64,000 nucleotides of DNA from Ignavibacteriaceae bacterium (GTDB taxonomy: Bacteria; Bacteroidota; Ignavibacteria; Ignavibacteriales; Ignavibacteriaceae): the NCBI GenBank assembly GCA_023229425.1, contig JALNZG010000014.1:9575-73574 (forward strand), given 5' to 3'. Numbering within the stretch: position 1 is the stretch's first letter; each line of letters begins with the position of its first letter. A model generated the notes under the pieces. It did no database searches, was not told where the DNA came from, and worked only from the letters and a program-made list of their open reading frames with translations. Positions 42,767 through 50,463 of the stretch are shown here, in pieces. The translations under genes and the position numbers were made by a program.

Positions 42767-45433
42767 TTACTTCATCAAGATCAACTTCATCGTTTTAACA
42801 AAGTCTCCTGCATTGATCTTGTAAAGGTAAACTCCGCTCACTACCTTCATTCCGTTATTATCGTCACCGTTCCAGGTTACAGAATGGTTGCCCGCTAATA
42901 CTTCATTATTCAATAGTGTCTTTACTTCGCGTCCTAACATATCGTAAACTTTTATACTTACGTATGAATTCTGCGGAAGTGCATAACTGATCTGTGTAGT
43001 CGGATTAAATGGATTCGGATAATTTTGTGATAACGCAAATGCTGTTGGAAGAACTGTTTGATCCTCTACAGCCGTTGTTGCATTAACCACAAATCTGCCT
43101 GCTTCTGAATAAGCTGAGGATTCTCCCTTTTCATTTACTGAACGAACTCTCCAATAATATTCTTGACTTGAAGATAATCCGGTAACAACTTGCGATGGAC
43201 TGTTAATGCCGCTTACTGTTGTTGCACTGCTCATATCTTGTTGTTTCGAATACTGCAATTCATATTTTAATGGCGCTATAGCCTGGGTTGGAATTACCCA
43301 AGATATCATTGGTGAGGTGGTAGCAATACTTACATTATTACTTGGTCCGCCTACTAACGGTACTATAACACTTCCATTTGCTGTAGCTGCAACTACAAAT
43401 GATGCAGTAGGACTTGAATAATCAGATAGAGCTGTTCCGTTATGCGATGCAACTTTCCAATAATATGTAGCTCCTGGTACCAAATCAGTAATAGGTAAAT
43501 TCTGGTCTGTCGGTTCAGCAGTGAAAGTATTTATACCATCTTCAACTAAATCCGACCTTCTACTATATACAACTCTATAATGGTCAATCCCTATAGTTGA
43601 GCCGGTAACATACCAAGACAGTGTAGCTGAAGTAGAGTGAATGGTCACATCACCTTTTGGATATGATGCTACCGGTACTATCGACCCGGTTGTGCCAGCT
43701 ATTGTAAACTCACCTTGCGAAGCAACAGAGTAATGAGATGCACCCTGAGCATCATAAGACGCTACCGCCCAGTAATAATGTTGCCCAAACCCAAGGGTAA
43801 GGACACTTGGAGCAACCATATCACTTATGTTTACGGATCTTGTATTTGCATCAGCAGTGGAAAAATTCCCCTTCGTGTAATAAGCGCCGAATGTATTAGC
43901 TGGAATTGAAATATTGAAGTTGGCTAAATTAACCTCAACTGTAGAAAATGCAACTTTAAAACTCTCTAATCCCAATGTTGAACCTGCTAAGTACCATGAT
44001 AACGTTGGCGTAGTTGTGTAAATAGTCGCATTACCAACAGGCCAATAAGCAACCGGCAAACCTTGCAATATTCCTCCGGCAACTGTAAAACCAATTACAT
44101 CTGATGACAAAGTAACAGTTCCATTAGTCGCTACAACAGACCAAGTATGGTCTCCTGGAAGCAAAGAAGTAGGTGTTAAGTAAGACCATTGGTCAACAAC
44201 TGTTCCGTCAAGATGACCCACATCAACCCCATCAATGTAAACCTTGTATGTAATACCGCTTGCAGGTGTATTTAAGTACCAACGGAAGGTGGGTGATTGT
44301 GTATAAACAGTCATATCTTCTAAAGGATATGAAGCATTCGGTTGAACTACTGTTCCTGTTCCGTTTGTTTTAAAACTTTTTGCAGCAGATGTTTGTGGGC
44401 CGTCGTCTCCGGTACCAGTTGTTACTACTCTCCACCAATATTGTCTCCCGGGGTTTAATGCTGTGCCAGCACCGGCTATGTCAACCACATAATTAAGACC
44501 GGTTAAACCTGTAGCGTTATTTAGGCTAACTAATGGAATAGTAAAATCTTCGTCCGTAGCAATCTCAACAGCAAAAATAATACCTAATAAATCTGGGTTA
44601 TTTGTATACCAATAAAGAGTTGGTGTATTGGTAGGAACATTAGTAGGAGCAAGCGTTGAGCCACCAGGCCAAGATGGAACTGCTGCCGAAACAACCGCGC
44701 CGCCACCGGTTGTAAATGAGCGATTAAGTGAATAAGAAACAATACCTGAACCGTAGTAGGTTATTACTCTCCACCAATATTTTGTGCCAGGTGCAAGATT
44801 TTCAGTATAACGGCTTACGTCACTTCCGCAAGGAACAGTAGTTGTAATAACAGCATTTGCCCAATCAGCTGGAACCGGAGCGGAACCAGGAGTAATAATT
44901 TCATCATTCGTTACATATTGTAATTTAAAAGTTAAAGAACCAACCGGTGCGTTAAGTGACCAAGAGAATAAAACCGGTCTGTATGTTGGCACGTTTGCAT
45001 CAATCACAGGACTAATAAGTGAAGCAACTGCAGATGTAGTAGTTGTAAAAGAAAAAGAATTTGAAGAGGCATCGAAAGTACCTGCTTGTCCATCAGGAAT
45101 TACATTCCAATAATATTTTGTATTATTATCAAGTAAGTTATTAACTTCAGTTGAACTGAAAGTATAAGTAAAAGGACCTGATCCAGTTATAACAACTGTA
45201 GTACTAGCATTAATTACCGTATGACCTGCACCTGTTCCATTGAGGACAGTACTTGAACTACCTGCTTTAATCGCAATGTCAAAATTTGTAACAGCATCAG
45301 CATATGTCCAAGTAAACACTGGCTGTATTGAAACACCGGTTAAGGAATTAACTGGGGCAGTTTTGGTTTGTGCAAATATTACACTAAAACTAACGAGTGC
45401 AAACAATGCTAAAATAGTTAATTTGTTTTTCAT
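42767..45433 (-). CDS. Large secreted FN3-like repeat protein with type IX secretion sorting domain
   Basis: The 888-residue protein has a signal peptide (LTILALFALVSFSVIFA). About eight beta-sandwich repeats of roughly 95-105 residues follow, each with a 'P.LSWY..GS' strand and a 'YYW.V.S' strand (PTLSWYLAGSTLGLESFKV and YYWKVASHNGTALSDYS). The last 90 residues are a type A T9SS sorting domain: LSQNYPNPFNPTTQISYALP, VSIKVYDMLGREVKTLL, GVYLYKI and a final MKLILMK. It is exported across the outer membrane and probably attached to the surface. The gene ends in a terminator. No enzyme domain is visible; adhesion or matrix binding is inferred. Confidence 0.92.
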   Translation of the reverse strand: MKNKLTILALFALVSFSVIFAQTKTAPVNSLTGVSIQPVFTWTYADAVTNFDIAIKAGSSSTVLNGTGAGHTVINASTTVVITGSGPFTYTFSSTEVNNLLDNNTKYYWNVIPDGQAGTFDASSNSFSFTTTTSAVASLISPVIDANVPTYRPVLFSWSLNAPVGSLTFKLQYVTNDEIITPGSAPVPADWANAVITTTVPCGSDVSRYTENLAPGTKYWWRVITYYGSGIVSYSLNRSFTTGGGAVVSAAVPSWPGGSTLAPTNVPTNTPTLYWYTNNPDLLGIIFAVEIATDEDFTIPLVSLNNATGLTGLNYVVDIAGAGTALNPGRQYWWRVVTTGTGDDGPQTSAAKSFKTNGTGTVVQPNASYPLEDMTVYTQSPTFRWYLNTPASGITYKVYIDGVDVGHLDGTVVDQWSYLTPTSLLPGDHTWSVVATNGTVTLSSDVIGFTVAGGILQGLPVAYWPVGNATIYTTTPTLSWYLAGSTLGLESFKVAFSTVEVNLANFNISIPANTFGAYYTKGNFSTADANTRSVNISDMVAPSVLTLGFGQHYYWAVASYDAQGASHYSVASQGEFTIAGTTGSIVPVASYPKGDVTIHSTSATLSWYVTGSTIGIDHYRVVYSRRSDLVEDGINTFTAEPTDQNLPITDLVPGATYYWKVASHNGTALSDYSSPTASFVVAATANGSVIVPLVGGPSNNVSIATTSPMISWVIPTQAIAPLKYELQYSKQQDMSSATTVSGINSPSQVVTGLSSSQEYYWRVRSVNEKGESSAYSEAGRFVVNATTAVEDQTVLPTAFALSQNYPNPFNPTTQISYALPQNSYVSIKVYDMLGREVKTLLNNEVLAGNHSVTWNGDDNNGMKVVSGVYLYKINAGDFVKTMKLILMK

Positions 45434-45751
45434 AGAGACCCGCTCCTATTAAGTTAAAGATTAAAAAAACTTACCCATTGTACTTACCATCATTTTTAAG
45501 TAAGCCAACAGACTAATTAAATAGTAAAATTTACTAATTAGATACTTTATTCTCGCTCTGAAATTAAGGTGTGCTTATTAATGGTGTTAAAATATGGAAT
45601 CTTTAGATGTTTGTCAAGAAATATTTTTAAACTAACTACTTTTCTTGTGGTAAGTATGCTATTAATCATGTTGCTGAATAATGCAAGATTAAATACTATT
45701 CTCAATTAATTTTTCTTTGGTCAATAGATATAAGCATCTGTTTTTATTTAT
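45434..45751. other. AT-rich gap upstream of the T9SS gene
   Basis: I see no gene. The right part of the gap (45752-45923) is the left arm of the inverted repeat described separately, and 45924-46004 ends in a run of AACTTTATACTTTCAACTTT repeats. Confidence 0.5.
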
Positions 45752-45923
45752 ATAGTTAGCAAAAATATTCTGCCAAAGATGGCGAGAATAATTTTAAGAA
45801 AATAAAAAGAATTTAAGAATAACGATTAACGATATTTGATTTTTGATGTGACAAAATCTTCTAACTTCTAAAATCGTTAATCCTTGTTCGTAAATCAATT
45901 TTGGTTCTGGCTTTGCCAGGTTA
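45752..45923. repeat. Left arm of a diverged inverted repeat around KilA-N and cas6
   Basis: This 172-base stretch matches the reverse complement of 47571-47727, with most positions identical and a few short gaps. Shared blocks include AGTTAGCAAAAATATTCTGC, TTTAAGAATAACGATTAACG, ATATTTGATTTTTGATGTGA and AATCGTTAATCCTTGTTC. Inside the arm, GATTAACGAT (45824-45833) and ATCGTTAATC (45873-45882) form an inner 10-base inverted repeat. Confidence 0.85.
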
Positions 45924-46004
45924 GAGTATTACCGTTTAACTTTTTGTTTTTTGTGTCAAGATATTTTTTATATTTTTTACTTTTAACTTTATACTTTCAA
46001 CTTT

Positions 46005-46649
46005 TTACTTGCAGCTTGCTGCGCTATGGTTTCTCCACTCCTTAGCGGTCTTCCCGAATAAAGCTACATTTAACAAATCCGCTTCAGAAGCGTAAATAAA
46101 ATTCTCCTGCTCTTTAGTAATCCTAACCGGAACTAAATGTTCTTTCACCGCATCCGTATGAATTTTATAATTCACCTTTGCAAGGGTTCGTTGCATATTC
46201 CATTCAAGCGATTTAGTTTTTGCTTCTTCCTCTTTCAACCGCTGGAATTCAACAAGTAAATAAAGTTTGAACTCGGCGCTAATCCAGGAAGCAAACTCAA
46301 ACGCAATATCCTGGTGGGCAAAAGTTCCGCCGTATCTGCCGGATTTCGATATTATCCCGACTGCATTAGTTCTTTCTACCCATCGCTGCGGTGTTAAGGA
46401 AAAACTATTTAATCCGGCTTCTTTTCTAAAGGCATCGAATTCGATGCGTTTAAAAATTGGATTATGAATAACTTCCCATAAACCAATAAATTCAATGGTA
46501 TTTCTGTTCCTCATCCAGTTTTGAACAATATAGTTTGTTCGTTCAGGATCTTTTGATTTTGCCATATCCGTCAATGAAATGTATTCAATATGCTCTTTGG
46601 AGAAGAGTAATACATCCTTTCCTTTAACTACCATTTTTCTGATATTCAT
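46005..46649 (-). CDS. KilA-N domain protein, probably shortened at the C-terminus
   Basis: The 214-residue protein has a KilA-N domain (residues 20-125: YISLTDMAKSKDPERTNYIV, WMRNRNTIEFIGLWE, SLTPQRWVERTNAVGIISK, YGGTFAHQDIAFEFASWIS). The second half is helical (AVKEHLVPVRITKEQENFIYA, DLLNVALFGKTAKEWR). Members I know usually continue for some 50 residues past the AKEWR helix; here the chain ends in NHSAASCK within a low-complexity repeat. KilA-N proteins bind DNA and are common in phages and mobile islands. It lies inside the inverted repeat with cas6. Confidence 0.85.
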   Translation of the reverse strand: MNIRKMVVKGKDVLLFSKEHIEYISLTDMAKSKDPERTNYIVQNWMRNRNTIEFIGLWEVIHNPIFKRIEFDAFRKEAGLNSFSLTPQRWVERTNAVGIISKSGRYGGTFAHQDIAFEFASWISAEFKLYLLVEFQRLKEEEAKTKSLEWNMQRTLAKVNYKIHTDAVKEHLVPVRITKEQENFIYASEADLLNVALFGKTAKEWRNHSAASCK

Positions 46650-46674
46650 TTCATTATTTCCTTACATAATACTT

Positions 46675-47352
46675 CTAATAGATAGCTCCAAACCCGCAGC
46701 CAGTTGAATGCCCAACGCCAACATTCCATGCAAACTGAATCGCTTCCGGGTTGCCTTCAATTATCACCGGACAAAAATTAGCGCGGTTATCAATTCCATT
46801 TATGCGAACAAGTTTTGTCTTTGGGGTAGCATAATTTTTATCAAAAGAAACTTTCACCTCATCTTTTAGGTTAGCGCTCTTTAATTTTTTCTTTAATGTT
46901 TCCGTTAAATAAAAATCCGTTTCTTCATCTTTATAAGTAAGATGGATAGCTTTTTTATGCTCATCATATTTTCTAACAAATACCGGACTCGATAAAGTAA
47001 ATTTTTCTTTTGAACCAAATTGGGGAGTATCCTGCATCTGAATTTCTTTAACAACCATTCCGCAGCATACCTCAGGTTCTTTCATTGCATTCATAATCAA
47101 TTGCTTGCCTAATTCCTCATCCCAAAAACTTATAAACCACTTAGCGCCGTTTGGGAAATTAAAACCGTCTTTAACCATTTTTCCTCCCTGCCTGTCCGGC
47201 AGGCAAGCTTGCAGCCAGCTCAATGAGTAAAGACTTATTTCATCATGCAGTTCATTCCATCCCATCCACTTATGAAACGTTCCAATTAAAAAATGTTGAT
47301 ACTCGAATGGAACAGTTTGAGTGTTAGGTGTTAAACTAAAATGTAATCTCAT
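46675..47352 (-). CDS. cas6: CRISPR-associated endoribonuclease Cas6, orphan
   Basis: The 225-residue protein fits Cas6: N-terminal MRLHFSLTPNTQTVPFEYQH, then TFHKWMGWNELHDEISLYSLSW, FNFPNGAKWFISFWDEE and the C-terminal Gly-rich loop GVGHSTGCGFGAIY. Cas6 cuts CRISPR transcripts within the repeat. Here there is no other cas gene and no array in the window. Residues 49-55 (ACLPDRQ) split the expected LQ-GG junction and are encoded by a palindromic insertion at 47188-47208. The gene ends 25 bases before the KilA-N start, so both may be cotranscribed. Whether it is active is unknown. Confidence 0.88.
   Translation of the reverse strand: MRLHFSLTPNTQTVPFEYQHFLIGTFHKWMGWNELHDEISLYSLSWLQACLPDRQGGKMVKDGFNFPNGAKWFISFWDEELGKQLIMNAMKEPEVCCGMVVKEIQMQDTPQFGSKEKFTLSSPVFVRKYDEHKKAIHLTYKDEETDFYLTETLKKKLKSANLKDEVKVSFDKNYATPKTKLVRINGIDNRANFCPVIIEGNPEAIQFAWNVGVGHSTGCGFGAIY
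47188..47208. repeat. 21-base palindromic insertion inside cas6
   Basis: TGCCTG-TCCGG-CAGGCA at 47189-47205 forms a six-pair hairpin. The insertion adds seven codons in frame (ACLPDRQ) and leaves LQ and GGK on either side, which would join to the usual Cas6 sequence without it. Confidence 0.7.
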
Positions 47353-47570
47353 ATTATCTCCAATTTATTTTTCCTCTATAACTTTTTTATAATATTGAAC
47401 GAACGCCTCCATTACTCACTTTCAGACAAAAATTATAATTCATCAAAAAGATCATAATCACGATCTTAAAGAAAATTCCGGAGGCACTCTTTTCACAAGC
47501 GCCTCCGTTCAATTAACATTAAGAACGGAATTAAGATATTTGGTTTGACAAACAAACCATTCCTAATTCG
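47353..47570. other. Gap with GC-rich hairpin upstream of cas6
   Basis: No gene is supported. CGGAGGC..GCCTCCG (about 47480-47508) forms a seven-pair stem with a 15-base loop, and a related GAACGCCTCC occurs at about 47401. On minus it is followed by AATTTTC, a weak terminator candidate. Confidence 0.45.
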
Positions 47571-47727
47571 TAACCTGGTAAACCAGAACCATAATTGATC
47601 TCAGAACAAGGATTAACGATTTAAGAAGTTAGAAGATTTTATCACATCAAAAATCAAATATCGTTAATCGTTATTCTTAAATTTTTAATATTCTTGCCAT
47701 TTTGCGCAGAATATTTTTGCTAACTAT
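47571..47727. repeat. Right arm of the inverted repeat around KilA-N and cas6
   Basis: This arm is the reverse complement of 45752-45923 with moderate divergence. It begins with TAACCTGGTAAACCAGAACC, where the left arm has the equivalent hairpin with a C-G pair instead of T-A (CTGGCAAAGCCAG). It ends 9 bases before the stop codon of the proline-tail gene. Confidence 0.85.
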
Positions 47728-47735
47728 CTAATTCT

Positions 47736-48431
47736 CTACTGTACCGGTGGGGGAGTAGGATTCTCAGGCGGAGTTTCCTCTCCACCTTTTCCTTTTCCAC
47801 CGCGTCCCCTTGTTATTGGCTTAAACTCTACCAAAACTTCGGGCTTCTTAGAAAAACAAGCATCCGCAAAATTCCGGATCTTAGTACATATTTTCTTCAA
47901 ATCTTCGGCGGCAACATCTCTTGCTTTTGTAGCGGCAACCTGTTGCTTTTTAGCATTTTCCTGCGCCGCATCAGCCGCTATAAGATTCGTTAAAAACGTT
48001 CCGAGATCGGAAATATCACTTCCGCTTAATCCGTTTTCCAAAAGCACTGCCGTATTAACCGAAGCAACACCTGTTAAATACTCGCACATCGGGCGCAAGC
48101 CTTTAACCGCTTTAGGAATCGGTTCATTAACACGGAAAAGACTCATCTTTTGGGCATCTTTTCCAAATGCAGATTTAACCGCACTTCTTATAACCTTTAT
48201 CGTGCGGGTAATTTCACTAATGTAAAACTCCTGCAATGCGGTTTTATCTTGCGCGGTCTTAACCGCCGTTTGCTGGGCAACTTCCTTTACCCGTAGGTTT
48301 TCCTTTCCGTCAATAAATCCGGTATAGACCTGGTTGGAAAATCCTTTTGTGTCCATAGCGCTTCTATGATTGTTGACAGCCAACAAAAGGGCGTCACTAT
48401 CTTGCGCTAAAAAATCAACCTTAACAGCCAT
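47736..48431 (-). CDS. Helical protein with Gly-rich and Pro-rich tail, unknown function
   Basis: The 231-residue protein is mostly helical, with Ala/Lys-rich segments (AADAAQENAKKQQVAATKA). It ends in a short Gly/Arg/Lys linker (GRGGKGKGG) and a proline tail (EETPPENPTPPPVQ). AGGAGGCTGTA precedes the start. It has no signal peptide or membrane helix. The gene at 58298 has the same size, helical body and EEAPP..PPV tail, although the bodies are too diverged to align with confidence by eye. A 21-base tandem array lies just upstream of each gene. I do not recognise a family. Confidence 0.7.
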   Translation of the reverse strand: MAVKVDFLAQDSDALLLAVNNHRSAMDTKGFSNQVYTGFIDGKENLRVKEVAQQTAVKTAQDKTALQEFYISEITRTIKVIRSAVKSAFGKDAQKMSLFRVNEPIPKAVKGLRPMCEYLTGVASVNTAVLLENGLSGSDISDLGTFLTNLIAADAAQENAKKQQVAATKARDVAAEDLKKICTKIRNFADACFSKKPEVLVEFKPITRGRGGKGKGGEETPPENPTPPPVQ

Positions 48432-48463
48432 TACAGCCTCCTATTTTATTAGATATTATTTGA

Positions 48464-49075
48464 TTAAAGGGCTATTTCCGTTTGCCCCGCAGTAATAAAA
48501 TAAAATTCATAGTTTATTTTGGATAAAAGAAGAAAAAGTGCAATTATAAACGAAAAACGAACTAACATGCCATTGGAAACGGCAAACATATCATTGGAAA
48601 CGGCAAACATATCATTGGAAACGGCAAACATATCATTGGAAACGGCAAACATATCATTGGAAACGGCAAACATATCATTGGAAACAGCAACCGTATCATT
48701 GGAAACGACAAACGAATCATTGGAAATGCCAGACAAGTCATTGGAAACAGCAACCGTATCATGTGAAATCGCAAAAGTATCATTGGCAACTCCAAACTTA
48801 CCAACCGCAACACCAAAGATGTCATTGGTAACGCCAAACGTGTCATTGGTAATCCCAAACATACAGGCGGTATAACCCAACATGTCGTCGGCACAGTCAG
48901 AAATCTCTTTGAAAAACGAAAAGATGTGATTGGAAAATTGGTTTGAATAGTTGAAATATTTAGGAAGGATCAAGGAAATTACTTTTGGTTGTTCATTCTT
49001 TGATGAAGTTAATTGAGAAGAAGGAGAAATTTGAATTACCCCTTGCGGAAGTCTTTTGCCGTATAATATTAACAA
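48464..49075 (-). CDS. Heptad-repeat frame over array 1, coding status doubtful
   Basis: This 203-codon frame reads across the tandem array. Residues 1-70 are unique sequence (LPQGVIQISPSSQLTSS), 71-165 are seven-residue repeats such as SNDMFAV, and a hydrophobic segment follows (FSFIIALFLLL). It ends 33 bases before the proline-tail gene on the same strand. The opposite strand has a competing 118-codon frame (SLETANI repeats). Because any 21-base unit without stops stays open, the frame alone is weak evidence; I cannot say which strand, if either, is translated. Confidence 0.25.
   Translation of the reverse strand: MLILYGKRLPQGVIQISPSSQLTSSKNEQPKVISLILPKYFNYSNQFSNHIFSFFKEISDCADDMLGYTACMFGITNDTFGVTNDIFGVAVGKFGVANDTFAISHDTVAVSNDLSGISNDSFVVSNDTVAVSNDMFAVSNDMFAVSNDMFAVSNDMFAVSNDMFAVSNGMLVRFSFIIALFLLLSKINYEFYFITAGQTEIAL
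48571..48890. repeat. 21-bp tandem repeat array 1 (about 15 units)
   Basis: The unit is CATTGGAAACGGCAAACATAT. Units start at 48571 and every 21 bases after that, with no phase change. The first five or six are identical and later ones drift, a gradient expected if the array grows at one end. Both strands stay open: plus gives SLETANI heptads (frame 48519-48875), minus gives AVSNDMF heptads (frame 48464-49075). Neither frame has a clear ribosome site. There are no spacers, so this is not a CRISPR array. Confidence 0.9.
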
Positions 49076-49706
49076 TAAAATAACTGTACCCTAATTATTA
49101 ATTTATTAGCTAAGACTAAATTAGAAATCTTTTAATTTATAGTCAAGTAGAATATTATAAAGCCATGTTTTTTCTAATTGATATTTTGTAAAGGAGACAA
49201 AAATTCTAAAGAAAATTATTTTATGCTCTTCTGTTGTCAAGGATTACTTCTAGACAAAGAAACGTGGAGCAGGTAATTTGTTTAAGTTATAGGAATAACT
49301 TTTTTCGTTGCCATACCAATTTTAGCAAAACGATTATAAATCAGCTAATAGACTTTGATGCCAACATGCCTCAGAGGCCAGAATTGAGAATTCAGAGGGA
49401 AAAGTTCATAATCCGGAAGTAAAATATATAAAAGTAAAGAGTAACCTTTTTAGAGAGAATTCTTATTACTTTATCACTCAAGTTCGTCTAATATTTGGCA
49501 GAAAATTAATTTTGTCCCGGAATTTTTCGGGCTCATATCGAAAAGCATGATTGAATAGAACTGCATGATGAATATCCCGAAAGTTTTCGGGATTCTTCTG
49601 AAAAATTATTTGTTTTTTGGTATTTAACTTTTGTGATTTCCGGTTTATCCGGGTTAGGTAAGAATATTATGATTTTTATTGAGATATAATAATTCTATAT
49701 TTTCGT
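49076..49706. other. Long gap with degenerate hairpin motifs
   Basis: No supportable gene. Three small hairpins occur: CCCGGAATTTTTCGGG (about 49516), ATCCCGAAAGTTTTCGGGAT (about 49574) and CCGGTTTATCCGG (about 49640). They recall the hairpin modules around the RAYT but lack its flanks. Confidence 0.45.
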
Positions 49707-49979
49707 ATGAAAAAGTTTCTCATATTACAAATTATTCTTGTAGTAATTATTCACTTTACAGCCGATGCAAAAAGGTTAGTAGAGCCCCAACCAAATTGCC
49801 CGCTTGTTGAATTACAAATACAAGAAAACAATGAAGAAGATTCTGCAGTAATAGTCGAACTACAAGATTTTGATGCTCATTTCTTTCTCACGAGATTTGT
49901 TTTACCAGTTATAAATAAAGCAGACTACAAAATTCAAATTCTCAAACCCCCTCAAAATATTCCAAATTTCCTTTCATAA
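49707..49979 (+). CDS. Small secreted protein of unknown function
   Basis: The 90-residue protein has a signal peptide (FLILQIILVVIIHFTADA). The mature part is acidic in the middle (IQENNEEDSAVIVELQDFD) and short. It has one Cys, and no lipobox. No family recognised. It is the first of a plus-strand series leading to the P-type ATPase. Confidence 0.5.
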   Translation: MKKFLILQIILVVIIHFTADAKRLVEPQPNCPLVELQIQENNEEDSAVIVELQDFDAHFFLTRFVLPVINKADYKIQILKPPQNIPNFLS

Positions 49980-50107
49980 GATTTAACAAAAAAATACAAA
50001 TAGGTAATTCCAGTAAGATGTTCTGAATTCTATTCAGATTTCTGAATTGAGTTTTAATTTCTATTGAATAAATCACAAATAAAGTTATTATGCGTAGAGG
50101 AGTAATT

Positions 50108-50437
50108 ATGAGAAAGTGTCCTAATTGCGAAATTATTATGAATGAAGTAAAAAAAATAAATGCAAATATTGATGTCTGTCCCAAATGTATGGGAATTTGG
50201 TTGGATAAAGGAGAGCTGCAAAGAATAATTGAAAATGAAAAAAATTTGAGCAATGTTAATTACCACTCAGAAGGAGATCATGAAGATTATAGAAGAGATG
50301 ATCATGAGGGTTATAAAAATGATTGTATGGAAAACCATGAAAACCGTCATTATAAGGATAAACAGTTTGATAAATGTAGCGAACCTTATAAAAAACGGGG
50401 CGGTTTTAGTGAGATATTAGGTGGTATATTTGATTAA
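50108..50437 (+). CDS. TFIIB-type zinc-ribbon protein
   Basis: The 109-residue protein begins with a zinc ribbon: MRKCPNCEIIMNEVKK, then DVCPKCMGIWLDKGELQRII. The two CPxC knuckles and the GIWLDKGEL motif are typical of the zf-TFIIB family. The rest is His/Asp/Glu-rich (HSEGDHEDYRRDDHEGYK) and could bind metal. GAGGAGTAATT precedes the ATG at 50108, which is preferred over the ATG 18 bases earlier. It stands 26 bases upstream of a cation-transporting ATPase, so a metal-related role is possible. Confidence 0.82.
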   Translation: MRKCPNCEIIMNEVKKINANIDVCPKCMGIWLDKGELQRIIENEKNLSNVNYHSEGDHEDYRRDDHEGYKNDCMENHENRHYKDKQFDKCSEPYKKRGGFSEILGGIFD

Positions 50438-50463
50438 ATGATTAGTGAAATGTAAGGTAAAAA

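Noticed and set aside
48571..48890. Possible CRISPR array near cas6
   Set aside because: Units are contiguous 21-mers with no spacers, and they drift gradually; this is a tandem minisatellite.
49234..49422. Plus-strand 62-codon frame in the long gap
   Set aside because: No ribosome site or family resemblance; composition matches the surrounding noncoding sequence.
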